Source: Phlegmacium glaucopus (lineage: Eukaryota; Basidiomycota; Agaricomycetes; Agaricales; Cortinariaceae). Taken from it: a DNA stretch of 64,000 nt. Positions 34,462-45,371 of the stretch are shown here, piece after piece. Each line of letters starts with the position of its first letter. Positions within the stretch are counted from its first letter, which is position 1. A program made the position numbers and the translations under genes. The DNA lies in contig MU130381.1 in the NCBI GenBank assembly GCA_015039465.1, positions 669,108-733,107 on the forward strand. The letters are read 5' to 3'. Under the pieces are notes generated by a model. It made no database searches and had not been told where the DNA came from. It was given only the letters and a program-made list of their open reading frames with translations.

Positions 34462-35358
34462 ATGCCTGCATCGCGAACCCATGATCGCAGTCAATACGCA
34501 GAGGGTTCTTCGTCCAAAACGACTCCTGGGTCCAAACATCGAAAGTCAAGGAACAACCTTCACAGCGAACCAACCTCTACTCCTGGTGTCCAGAAAGTCA
34601 AAGCCTTGTTGAGACAGACTCGGCGATTACTTGCAAAGGTCTATTTTTAGGGCAGACAGTCGCCTAATGAACTAAAATTTCCGCTCAGGATAACTTAGCA
34701 GCGAATGTGAGAGTGGAAACGGAGCGCAGGCAAAAGGCTCTGGAGGCTGAACTAGGTCAAGCAGAGCAAGGAAAGAAGGAACGTGCATTGTCTGTGAGGT
34801 ACCATAAGGTCAAATTCTTTGGTATGCCCTTTCCTTGAAAGAATTGCCGGAATGATAATGGTATTCATGCTATTTTAGAACGACAAAAGGTTACTCGTAA
34901 ACTCAAGCAAACGAAGAAGTGTTTAGAAAAAGCCGACAGCTCGCATGAAAAGGAAACAATTGCTGCAAATATCCACGAGCTCCGCGTTGATCTCAACTAT
35001 GTCTTGGTATGATACCTCTATGTTCTCACCGAGGGTGGTCTGACCTGCAGTCTAGCATTATCCCAGAACGAAAAAATACATCTCTCTCTTTCCGCCAGAG
35101 GTAAGAAAAGGCGCTGAAGTTGATACTTCAGTGTCGTCATCCACGGAGAGTCAGAAAACCATTGAAGAACGAGAGAAAGTTCGAGAATGGATACGAGAAC
35201 AGATGGAAAAGGGTGGATTACCTACTGAACCAGATTTGAATCTGGATTCACACCCCCGAACTGTGAAGTCACGTACATGGAAAAAGGACGACGCACCAAC
35301 TATAGAGACTCCTACCTATATCGAGGAAGATGCTTTCTTTGGTGACTCGGACGGTTAG
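34462..35358 (+). CDS. EFG1: rRNA-processing protein Efg1
   Basis: Nucleolar protein needed for 18S rRNA maturation. Start MPASRTHDRSQYAEGSSS. The conserved coiled-coil core follows: VQKVKALLRQTRRLLAKDNL, then ANVRVETERRQKALEAELGQ, KKERALSVRYHKVKFFERQK, TRKLKQTKKCLEKAD and ANIHELRVDLNYVL. After the last intron (donor GTATGA, acceptor TCTAG) it resumes HYPRTKKYISLFPPEV, exactly the family ending of this domain. The basic/acidic tail contains WIREQMEKGGLP and ends FFGDSDG. Three introns interrupt the core; no signal peptide or membrane segment. The 34372 ATG upstream in the same frame lies in the ELP1-facing promoter and was not chosen. The next gene starts 217 bp downstream on the same strand. 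Confidence 0.85.
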
Positions 35359-35575
35359 CAGGTGTTCTATGTTATTTTAATATTACGGAATGAGATCTTA
35401 GTCAGCGGCCCGCATTAACGTCCGTCGGCATGATCGAGGCAGAATCAGATTTGGACACGTGCTATTATAATCACCTGTCAATAAAGACTTGAAAGCTTCC
35501 AAGTTTCAAGTTGTAATCAATTACTAACGAACTGGCTTTCTTATTTTCTCCAGCAGCGCGTCGGTAACTATTTTG

Positions 35576-37833
35576 ATGAGCAACGGATCTCCGACTGCCT
35601 ACTTGCTCTGGGCTATCCTTTCTTGCATCGTGAGTTATGGGTTGTAAATGGTCACCATTCAAAATTTGAAGAATTTTGCTTTTTCCTATACATTCAACAC
35701 TTTGATTAGTTTTTTGGCTTTCTCCTTGGACACCTATGGGTCTATGACCGTTTCAATTGTTTAAAGTGGAATTCGGGGAGACAGCCAGGTGCTTTCAGGC
35801 GGGTAATGACGTAGGTACTCGATCTTTTCCGAGCGACCACATGGCTCACTGGCTTCATGTGCTACACAGATACTCATATGTCACCACACTTCCTCTGTTG
35901 GTACTGTTCAATGTATCTATGACGACCCTGAAATTTAAAGAAGGTGTGTGGGGTTCTATCCCATGAGGCTCGCTCTTATTTGACTATTCCGCGTCAAGGT
36001 TTTTTCCAGGCGCCCACAGGCCAAAGTTCGTTCTTAATCCCCGAGTGTCTGCAAATGCCGATGGTTAATCTACCTCTCACCGTTCAGTTATACCTCACCC
36101 ACTAACCTATTGGGCACCCAACAACAAGCATTGGTTGCTGCCACTCTATTTCGTCCTCAGTATTGCATGGTCACTGGAATTGTACGATTTTTTTAAAAAT
36201 GATTTAATCAATGCAATCTCATTCTTTTCATTAGGGTCACTCATCTAGAAGGTATTTTGGGGGAATACAGTTGTAATACAACGCTCATACGATGACTATT
36301 AGAACTGGCATTCTGGCTCTTCCTCCTACATCAAGGCCCAGGAAAAGATGATTGGTTTCATAGTTGGGAATTTAGGACATGGTATCTCGGTATGCAGTCT
36401 TCTTACTGAAGCAAATTCAAGTGCTTACTCTATATGAATAGGCAGCATCGTCGCCATCTTGGGCATGCCACTTACAGTATTGGCGTCCAGAAGAAACCTA
36501 GAACTTGTAAGATTACTGTCCTGTTTCGAAACTGTCCTCAACATCTCAGGCATTTTTTAATAGATTCAGGCTTGGATCTTTCTAGCAGGTTCCTCAGCAG
36601 CCACTTGGACGACCGTGTGCTTTCTTTATGTGCTTGCTCGATTCCCCGGGTTTCTGCGACATGTTAAGGAGGAAGGCGCAAAGCCTGGTGTCGTGGCTAG
36701 ACTGACAACGTTTTACCACCTCAACGTAAGTCTATTGTTTTACTGATACGAATATAACTATAACGACTTCTGTTTTGCGTACTTTAGAAGGCTCGCGTAT
36801 TATTTCGTTTCCTCTATACGATTCCTTTGCTCATTCTCGCCATCGATGCAGTTGGTGGCACAGAAGTTGTGGTCCGCAATTCGTGAGTCGCTCCTTAAAC
36901 GCCGACGTACGATCCTGGTTTCTAATCACTTCCGCGGACAGGTTTGCTTTCGGTTTGTACCAACTTGCTACATTCCATCGAACAGAATTCTAAAGAACAT
37001 TGTCAGATTTCCTTTTGCTGATGGGAGGGATTGGATGCTTCGTTTCTTCTGCCATTACCCTTCTTGTAAGCCCCTGCCGCTGAATCGCTAATGGCGTCCT
37101 CAACGTTTCTGACAGATCTTCTTCCCCATCACTTACGAAAATGACAAAGCCGAAAATAGCTGTGTATACGACCCAGCCAGAGAGCCATCCAGGACGGCGC
37201 CGCACACTAATTACTCTCAGACTCACAACTTTTCCGTTCCCAAATCTCCATATCCCCACGAAGCCGCGGATGGAGCGCATTTACGCTCATTTCGTTTCCC
37301 CATTAACCATCCAATATCCGATTCAGTTCTCGTTTATCCCACTGAATCGCAAGAAGGGAAAGGTCGACATTCTGCTGAGAGTCAGATTTCGGAACGCGAG
37401 TCCGACTCAGAAAATATCGCGATCCCATCTCCCACTGTACCTTGTCTAACGCCCAATTATAGTGTTCAGCCAGCATCAAGACCAACTTCGGGTGGGGGGT
37501 CCGACAATACAGCTTGGGAAGAATCCTCGATTGTACCTGGATGGCGGCAATTATCTGATGGCCCGTCGTTGTTTAGCCGTCCGAGAAAGGCTGGGATCAC
37601 GGTCCTTGGTGGTATACCTGCATCTGAGGAAGGGGTCGGAGGCAGGCCAGATGACCTTGAACAAGAACCTGCTACAGCTTCACAACTTCATCCTTATGTG
37701 AGGAATGTAATCCCATAAGCCAGACTAAAAGACTTACTTCCACTCTTACCTTCCCCTTCAGGTGATCAATTTCACGTCTCCAATCGATTTGTCAGACCAG
37801 CCACTACAAGAGGCTCGTCTACACGCCGTTTAA
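35576..37833 (+). CDS. Uncharacterised multipass membrane protein, copy A
   Basis: Start MSNGSPTAYLLWAILSCI, followed after an intron by FFGFLLGHLWVYDRFNCLKW and NSGRQPGAFRRVM. Predicted transmembrane helices in order: the N-terminal one; YVTTLPLLVLFNVSMTTL; LLPLYFVLSIAWSLEL; LAFWLFLLHQ; GSIVAILGMPLTVL; AWIFLAGSSAATWTTVCFLY; VLFRFLYTIPLLILAI; FLLLMGGIGCFVSSAITLL. That is about eight. A long, hydrophilic, Ser/Pro-rich cytosolic-type tail (about 220 residues) ends NFTSPIDLSDQPLQEARLHAV. At least eight short introns. A clear paralogue lies at 56200-58231, with matching motifs VTHLEEL.FWLFL, GSIVAIL.MPL and IFFP. No known family recognised; a receptor- or transporter-like role cannot be assigned. 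Exon boundaries around 35.95-36.13 kb are uncertain. Confidence 0.75.
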
Positions 37834-39326
37834 CCTCAAAGAAAATAAAATAGTATACATTGTATGCTGACGTGCGGATTCCCTAAACGACCCGGTGCGC
37901 CGAAACAGATAATCTCACCAAAGTTTGTCCTCCAAATTTGTATATGTTACGCCATTTCTCCTGCTCTTGTATATATAAATATCTAACAGTAACATACCCT
38001 AACCATACCCTCCCATCTACTTCGAACTCGCTGTACAGTGTATGTATGCACCTTGGGTTTTCATTGCCTTTCCCTTCCTAATTTTCCCCTCCGACGTAGT
38101 GACGACATTTGTAATTTATATCTAGAAAATTGATGCGCTTGGGTTGAAAAAATTACAGCACATGTACATATGTGGGTGGCGATTGTGAGAAACAGAAGAA
38201 GTTTAGAGAATTCGATTCCGAAAGCGACATGCCAGTTGGAGAAGCAACCAGCTATGTACCACCAGTTGCGATATTTTGTATCTGATTCAGGAATGACCCG
38301 ACTCCAAGGGTCATCAAAAACCGTACGACAGCGGGAGTTGTCGGTAAATGAGACACGATGTCACGGAGTGTCGTGTCAGCCGCTTGGCGCTTACATAGTT
38401 CAAGCCGACACCCATTACATCGTTGGTTTGTCGAGTTCCTGTTTCTGGTGCCGCCTAAAGGCCACTACGTTTGTACAAGCTAAATATGGCCATCAAAAAA
38501 GGGGAATTCTTATTCCTTTAAAAATCACTTCCTTCCATTGAGGGCCATGCAATCAAACCAAAACTGAGAGAGAGCAGAATTTAATAATAAAACAATTATG
38601 TCCATAATCTACATCTATGCATCAAACTGCCTCTGGGAGACATATGATGTGTATTTGCGAGAGCTGAAGTATTCACTCACTTCTCAAGTTTGGCATTGCC
38701 AACTACCGACTTCATCATCATATGAATAATTATTATCAGGTACCTTAAGGTTAGGGTTAGGACCCAGAAAGGGCAAAAAATAAGGAGCCTGCCCAGCCAG
38801 AGTGGCCAAAGCAGGACAGGAAAATATTGAGACGGTGCATGAGCCGAAGCCCATACAAGCCGCAAACACCCTCTGAGGACAAGGTCGCCGTGCTATGGAG
38901 GATCTCCACGGCCCACAAACCCAGGTAGTTGAAGGGGCTTATGCCATCAAGGTAAGTATGAGGTGTTCATAAGATTCAGGCTGCTTTTTAAAGGATCATA
39001 GGAGCGCACGGACCATTTGCGTGATTGCACAGCATACTGGCGGGGTGATATTGCCTGACAGGACCGGGAAGTTGTTGGGATAGCATGCAAGTTTACATCA
39101 AATAAAAATGCTTTTGGATACATATGAATATGAAAAATTGTACGGGGATGATAAAACGGTTCAATGTTCCTTCAAATACATTTGCGCCGCTTTTGTGGGA
39201 TATCAAATGAGCCAGAGGGGACAGCGACTTTCAGAGGTCTGTCAAATGAAAAGATAGCAGTCGAACGAAGTATATACCAAGAGAAAGACTATATGATCAT
39301 CAGGTCCAATAGACGTGATCTTTTCA
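37834..39326. other. Intergenic stretch downstream of membrane protein copy A
   Basis: No supported gene. Open frames at 38170-38541 and on the minus strand near 38.7-38.9 kb lack motifs and splice context. Two TTAGGG units at about 38750-38762 are too few to be called telomeric. Confidence 0.4.
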
Positions 39327-39328
39327 TA

Positions 39329-39691
39329 CAGCTGTCTGCAAAATGCTAGGCCGTTTTTAAATCTTCTGTGTGCGCCTTTGTTTGGTGCAAATACACTTTT
39401 TGGGTAGATCCGTAGTAGATATGACGAATTGGAGCCAATGTGGAGCAATCCATCGGGATCTGAAAAGTGTTGCAAGCATGGTTGCTGAGGTTACAGACAT
39501 TGACCACTGTATATATTACTATGACATAGTTATTGTATTCGATGAGGGAGGCCGCGAGCGAGAAGAGGGGAGCGTGGAGCTGAAATGGCAATCACATCAT
39601 CACTCCCGCACTGTACCAAAAACAGGTGTTTATACCAAACACGGGCGGACACAGAAGATTTAAAAACGGCCTAGCATTTTGCAGACAGCTG
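39329..39691. mobile_element. Tc1/mariner-type MITE with long perfect TIRs (363 bp)
   Basis: Inverted repeats starting CAGCTGTCTGCAAAATGC are perfect for 43 bp at each end (39329-39371 and 39649-39691). Weaker inverted similarity continues inward (the TTTGTTTGGTGCAAA and CCAAACACGGG regions). The element is bounded by TA on both sides (39327-39328 and 39692-39693), the target duplication of Tc1/mariner transposons, whose ends commonly begin CAG. The approximately 275-bp interior has a small ORF but no transposase. TA is a weak signature on its own, so superfamily assignment is less sure than the element itself. Confidence 0.8.
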
Positions 39692-39693
39692 TA

Positions 39694-41213
39694 ATCTTCT
39701 TGACTTACGTCGAAGTTTGAGAGAAAACGTTCTTCGTGCAGTCATGGAAATGACTGAGTGTACGTATCATCCTCTGTGCACACCCAGTCTTGCGACGAGT
39801 ACTCTGACAGTAACGATTGGCTGGTTTGTCAGTTTCGCTTTGCCAACCACTAGATCATTTCTTTTGTGTTAGCTGACTCTTGTGGCTCACCCTGACTTGA
39901 CAAATTTATCATTTTCTGCATTTACGTTCTTGAGATGGCCCCATGTAACATAGGTCAGAGCAGTCGGAGTATCCAATGTCAGGTGGAAGATACAATCATC
40001 GACGCGACTGGGGTTTTGATCATCGAGGCGCACACAGTCCTAGAGATGACCTGGGAGCATACGGCAAAGAGTAGAACATTCATCTCACACCTAAGTCTCT
40101 TTGGAAACAATGATGAGCCTCGGTAACCAATTAACCAAATCGTTATAATGCACAACCCTTTGCACAGCCCGGGCTCCTCACCACATCACGTGACTAAGCT
40201 TGACAATTCCCATGAAACCACCTTTTTGTGAATAGGGGAAATTGTCTTATCGGGTCGCAGGGCACCCTAGTAAATAGATATATTGAGAACCTCCTGCAAC
40301 AAATTTTTTGAATTAGGACCTAGTAGAGATGCTATTCAAGAAATACACCATGCATTTTCAGACTTGAGAAGACTACTACTCATGCCCAGGAGGTCTCTAG
40401 GAGTCCTCAGAAACCTAGGTAAATGGGCCAGTGGCAATACAAAAATACTAGGTGAGATAAAGCCAATGAACCCCCCTTCTACCAAGGAGGAGGATCTTGA
40501 GTCTAACATGATAAATTCAATTAAAATATAATTTGACTATTTACTTGACTTCACTAGATTTTCACAGTGTTCACGCCAATTTACAGATGCATACAAGCGT
40601 GGTTTCAGACCAGAAAAGAAGCTGCTTGGGCAAACAACAAATACCGTGGACGCCGCTGCATGCCCGCCGCGCTTGTGAAGGATGTGGGATGGGCGGGCTT
40701 GTGGTAATGTATTTTAGTTGTCTTCGTTTTGATACGGTGTTAGTACCTATCTTACACTAATTCCGCTCGTAAATGCGAAGGCGGCTGCCTCAGCGCCTGT
40801 TTGGGAAGCTGAGTGTCACGGAATGTCACATGCACGTGATATGGTGAGGCTGTGCATGAGCCTACCTTATCATCATATGACAGCACGCAAACAGGCGCAA
40901 GCGCGATTCAAATACTGGCATACCCGTAGTGTCTTCCTCATTCCCCAGTGTAATGTTTCGTGTTTTGATCCAATAATACAGTAAGTAATATATTCAACTG
41001 AAAGAAATACATTTCCTTGTCTTGTTCAACACGACCTGAGAAATGTTTAAATCGCAAGGTTTAAACAAACAAACATGTGATCATCGCATTTGAGCAGGAC
41101 GATGATCGTCAAACTTCCACCTGGCATCGGGCACCCCAGTGTTCCCCCCACCTTCCCTCCTAAACTACCCTGCTGCATACGGGCTTTGAAATTGCTATAA
41201 ATAATAAGAACCC
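39694..41213. other. Intergenic stretch upstream of PMR1
   Basis: A short inverted repeat (40793-40803 GCGCCTGTTTG with 40888-40898) is the only structure seen. Small open frames, including one at 40283-40531, lack recognisable features. The right part presumably carries the PMR1 promoter. Confidence 0.4.
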
Positions 41214-44200
41214 ATGTCCAAAGCTTCATCTAGCATGGGCTACGAGCGGAAAAAAAGAAATCTATCCAGTATTCCTCTAACGTCGCCTTCGGCCACGTCC
41301 AGCGCATCCAACTACCGAACGAACGACTCTCCCACTGCTTACCGCGCTGCTCATCCCAATCAACCGCGTAGTCCTTCTCCACCTGCATCTGCTTATTTCC
41401 CCTTAATGTCTGCGGATGCCAATGCCAGATTCAGACCTACACCAGATGCTGAATCGCATTTCGCGTATAGTACCACGCTGCGTCGGCATCAATCAGAGGG
41501 GGCTGCAGCGTTGAAGTCGCCGGCATTTTTCGCTGCTGCTGTTAATGCGGAGGCTTCTAGTTTATGGACAAGGGCTGTTGATACTGTAACGGGTCGTCAG
41601 ACTAGTGATCACCCGAGGGCTGAGAATGGGACGTCTGGCACCCATAAAGATGAGACTAAGGATACCGCTTCTGCAAAATTCGCACATTACCCTGTCGATG
41701 TGAGTCCTACTCGACCAACTAACCACCGCTCTCATTTCAACTGAACTGTCATGTGTACATAGGCCACAGTGAATTATTTCCGAACATCCAATACCAACGG
41801 TCTCTTGCATTCCGACATCAATACCCTCCGTGCTCAGCACGGCTACAACGAATTTTCAGTAGCATCGCCCGAACCTCTCCTCCTCAAATTCGCCAAAACT
41901 ATCTATGAATCTCCTCTAATCCTCCTACTTTGTGGTAGCGCGACCGTCAGCGCTTTAATGGGCAACGTAGACGACGCTATCAGCATTACCGTGGCAGTGC
42001 TAATTGTCTTAACAGGTGCGTTTGGACTTTTTATTGCAATACAGTAGATTTGGTTAGTTGACTATGATTATAGTCGGTTTTGTACAGGAAAGACGTTCCG
42101 AAAAGAGTCTGGAAGCGCTGAATAAACTAGTTCCACATCATTGTCATGTAATCCGGTAAGTCGATATCACCGGAACAAACCAAAAACCTAACCCATCCCC
42201 CCATTTTTTTCTTTAAATCAATAGAGAAGGAGAAACTCTACACGTCCTAGCCAACGAATTAGTCCCAGGCGACCTCGTCAAATTTAGCACCGGCGATCGT
42301 ATCCCAGCTGACATCCGGCTTGTCGACACTGTTGATTTAGAAGTCGACGAAAGCAGTTTGACAGGCGAGACGGAAGCCAGGAAAAAGGACCCTACTACAT
42401 GTCAATTTGAGAATGGGGCTGGGAGAAGTAGTGGTGGTGAGCCGGTTGCGATGGCCGATAGGACTTGTATTGTGTATATGGGTACTTTGGTCAGGAATGG
42501 TGAGTTTTGGCTTTTTTCTTCTTACTGTTTTACTGTTTTGGATGGATTGGAAGTTGATGTTTCCTTCTTTTGAATTGAAGGTCGAGGATCTGGGATTGTT
42601 ATTGCTACTGGTGTCGAAACGGAATTTGGTGTTATTTTTTCAATGATGCAGGATGTACATGTCTTTTCAAGTCCAGTTTTTTCTAATCAATAACTTAAAC
42701 CTTGTTTTTGCCCGTATCTAGGTCGAAGAACGCCGTACTCCACTCCAACTCAACATGGACGAACTAGCCAAAAAATTATCTTTCTTATCATTCGGTATAA
42801 TTGGTGTGATCTGCTTCATTGGAATATTACAAAGTCGGTCTTGGCTGGAGATGTTCACTATTGGTGGTAAGTTTGTTTCGTTTTTCTTTCCTCCCTTGTT
42901 GTCTGAAATAATGCTTTTTTCTGTAGTATCGTTGGCGGTAGCTGCCATTCCAGAAGGTCTTCCAATTGTTACTACCGTTACACTGGCTTTGGGTGTTTTG
43001 AGAATGGCGAAGAGGAAAGCTATAGTCAAGAAATTGCATTCTGTGGAAGCACTTGGCTCCGTCTCCGTAATCTGCTCTGACAAAACCGGTACAACCTTCC
43101 TCCATCCCTCCGTATATTCACCCACTCATCTCTCCCTCAGGAACTCTAACAAAAAACGAACAAACCGTGACTGAAGCCTACTCCGTGGATGAAACCATCT
43201 TCCTCGACCCTTCATCCACTATCCCCTACACTGGCGCCATCTCCCCCGCTATAAGAAAAGCGCTGGATATAGGAGCATTGTGTAATAATGCTTCGATGAC
43301 GAGAAATGAAGATGGAGTATATGTGGGACAGTCTACGGATGTGGCGTTGTTGAATGTGTTGGCATTGTTTGGGATGGTGGACCGGAGGGAGGTGGGTTCT
43401 TTGCTGCATTTTTTTTGGGAAGGTGATAAGTCTGATGATGACTATTGGAACTTTTGTAGGCGTTCGAAAGGCTCTCTGAGAAGTCATTCAACTCTGAACA
43501 GAAATACATGGCCGTATCTGGTATCCACGAAGACCCTCCCAACACTAGCTCAAACCCATCCTACCAACGACCCCCATCCACCACCACAGGTAACCCAAAA
43601 GAAATGTATTACATCAAAGGATCCATTGAAGCCATCTTACCCCGTTGCAAATTCTACTACGTCAATGACGAATCTACGCCTGCTTTAGATGGTAACACAC
43701 GGAATGTGATTTTGACAAGGGCCAATACGACTGCCGGGAGAGGGTTGAGAGTTATTGCTATGGGTTATGGGTTTGGATCTGCTGCTGCTCCAACGCCAGC
43801 TTTAGGTGTAGGATCAAGGACGGCATCGCCTGCTTTTGGTGCTAGCGTGAACGGTACCGACATCAGTCTCATAAACTCAACAAACACTGCAACTGGAGAT
43901 AAAACCAACCTCGTATTTGTGGGATTCCAAGCCATGTTAGATCCACCACGTAAAGGAGTAGCGGATTCAATAGGGTTATTACAAGCTGGAGGTGTTCAAG
44001 TTGTGATGATAACTGGAGATGCAGAAGCTACTGCTTTGTCTATTGCTCAGAAATTGGGTATGAAGGTTGGGAGGTCTGGGGATCGTGAGCGTGGCGGAGG
44101 TGGTGGTGGTGGTGGTGGTGGTGCACAGGGCCATGGAGAGATATCGAACGTGCATTGTTTGACTGGTAAAGCTATTGATGGGATGACGAAAGCTCAATTG

Positions 44201-45339
44201 AAAGAAAGAGTTGGGAATGTGACCGTTTTTGCTAGGACTACACCGAAGCATAAGATGGCTATCGTGGAGGCTTTTCAAGCGAGAGGGCAAGTTGTGGCTA
44301 TGACTGGTGATGGGGGTGAGTCGTTATTTATTTTCTTGAATCAACCTTTAATCTTTTTTTTGGACAGTTAATGATGCACCTGCGTTGAAAATGGCTGATA
44401 TTGGTATATCGATGGGTAAAAGTGGTACGGATGTGGCCAAAGAAGCTGCTGATGCGATTTTGGTGGATGATAATTTCAGTACAATCTTGCCTGCTGTTGA
44501 AGAAGGTATAGCTACGATCTTTCTTTTTTTTTTAAAAAAATTAGGTCTGAATAATGTTTTTGCAGGCAAATCGATATTCCACAATATTCAAAATTTCCTC
44601 GCATTTCAATTGAGTACGGCAGCAGCCGCTTTAACACTTATAACTCTGAGCACGATGTTGGGGTTAAGTAATCCATTGAATGCTATGCAGATTTTGTTTA
44701 TTAATATCTTGATGGATGGTGGGGTGGTTTAGTTTTTTGGGAGACAAAGTCTACAAAGCTAATTTTTTGTTGTATAGGACCGCCATCTCAATCCTTGGGT
44801 GTGGATCCTGTGGATCCGGCGGTCATGCGCCGACCGCCACGCAAGAAGGATGCTCCGATTATCACGCGAAGATTACTGTGGAGAGTATTATTCTCTGCAT
44901 CGATCATTGTGGTTGGGACACTGTTCGTGTATATGTTTGCGCTGGAGGATAGGGCTATGACTAAAAGGGAACAAACTATGGTATGTTGGAGGGAAAAATG
45001 TGGAAGGTTGTGGTGACTGATGATTTTGTATAGACATTCACTTGTTTCGTCATGCTAGACTTGGTTTCTGCTATTCAAAACCGAGGACTGGGATGTGGAT
45101 TATTCCAAAACCGGATGCTTATTTTGACGGTGTCGATATCGTTATTGACGCAGTTGAGTTTAGTATATGTAGGGTTTATGCAGGCGATCTTCCAAACTGC
45201 ATCATTGGGTATGCATGATTTGGGGATTATAGTTGGATTGGCATTGACTAGTATGGGATTACATGAGATGCGGAGATGGTATGAGCGGAGGAGGGATGCT
45301 GATGAGACGTATGCCAGGGTGATGGATGACCTGGTTTGA
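41214..45339 (+). CDS. PMR1: Golgi Ca2+/Mn2+-transporting P-type ATPase (PMR1/SPCA)
   Basis: Pumps Ca2+ and Mn2+ into the Golgi lumen for glycosylation and secretion. After a Ser-rich cytosolic N-terminus ([16 protein letters not shown]), all P-type landmarks appear in order. These are the actuator motif [10 protein letters not shown], the membrane motif [10 protein letters not shown], the phosphorylation motif SDKTGTLTKNE, the nucleotide domain ([13 protein letters not shown]), [18 protein letters not shown] and [17 protein letters not shown]. The C-terminal membrane helices contain [17 protein letters not shown], typical of SPCA. Two introns split signature motifs: one inside DKTG|T and one inside GDG|VNDAP. 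A (GGT)n run encodes about ten glycines in the P-domain (44095-44124), an insertion not expected in yeast Pmr1. The stop is 32 bp before the next ATG. Confidence 0.93.
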
Positions 45340-45371
45340 TATAAATAGAAACTCTTTCTAATACTCTCACC
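45340..45371 (+). promoter_or_regulatory. 32-bp PMR1-RhoGEF intergenic spacer
   Basis: Only 32 bp lie between the TGA of PMR1 and the ATG of the RhoGEF, which has a good start context (CTCACCATGA). No room exists for an independent core promoter and a separate 3' UTR, so transcripts must overlap or be joined, or the GEF promoter lies inside PMR1. Confidence 0.6.

Noticed and set aside
38170..38541. 123-codon plus-strand ORF
   Set aside because: No similarity to any family I know and no gene-like context; chance frame.
38750..38762. Interstitial telomeric repeat
   Set aside because: Only two TTAGGG units.
40283..40531. 82-codon ORF as possible retrotransposon gag relic
   Set aside because: No CCHC knuckle or neighbouring protease or reverse transcriptase sequence.
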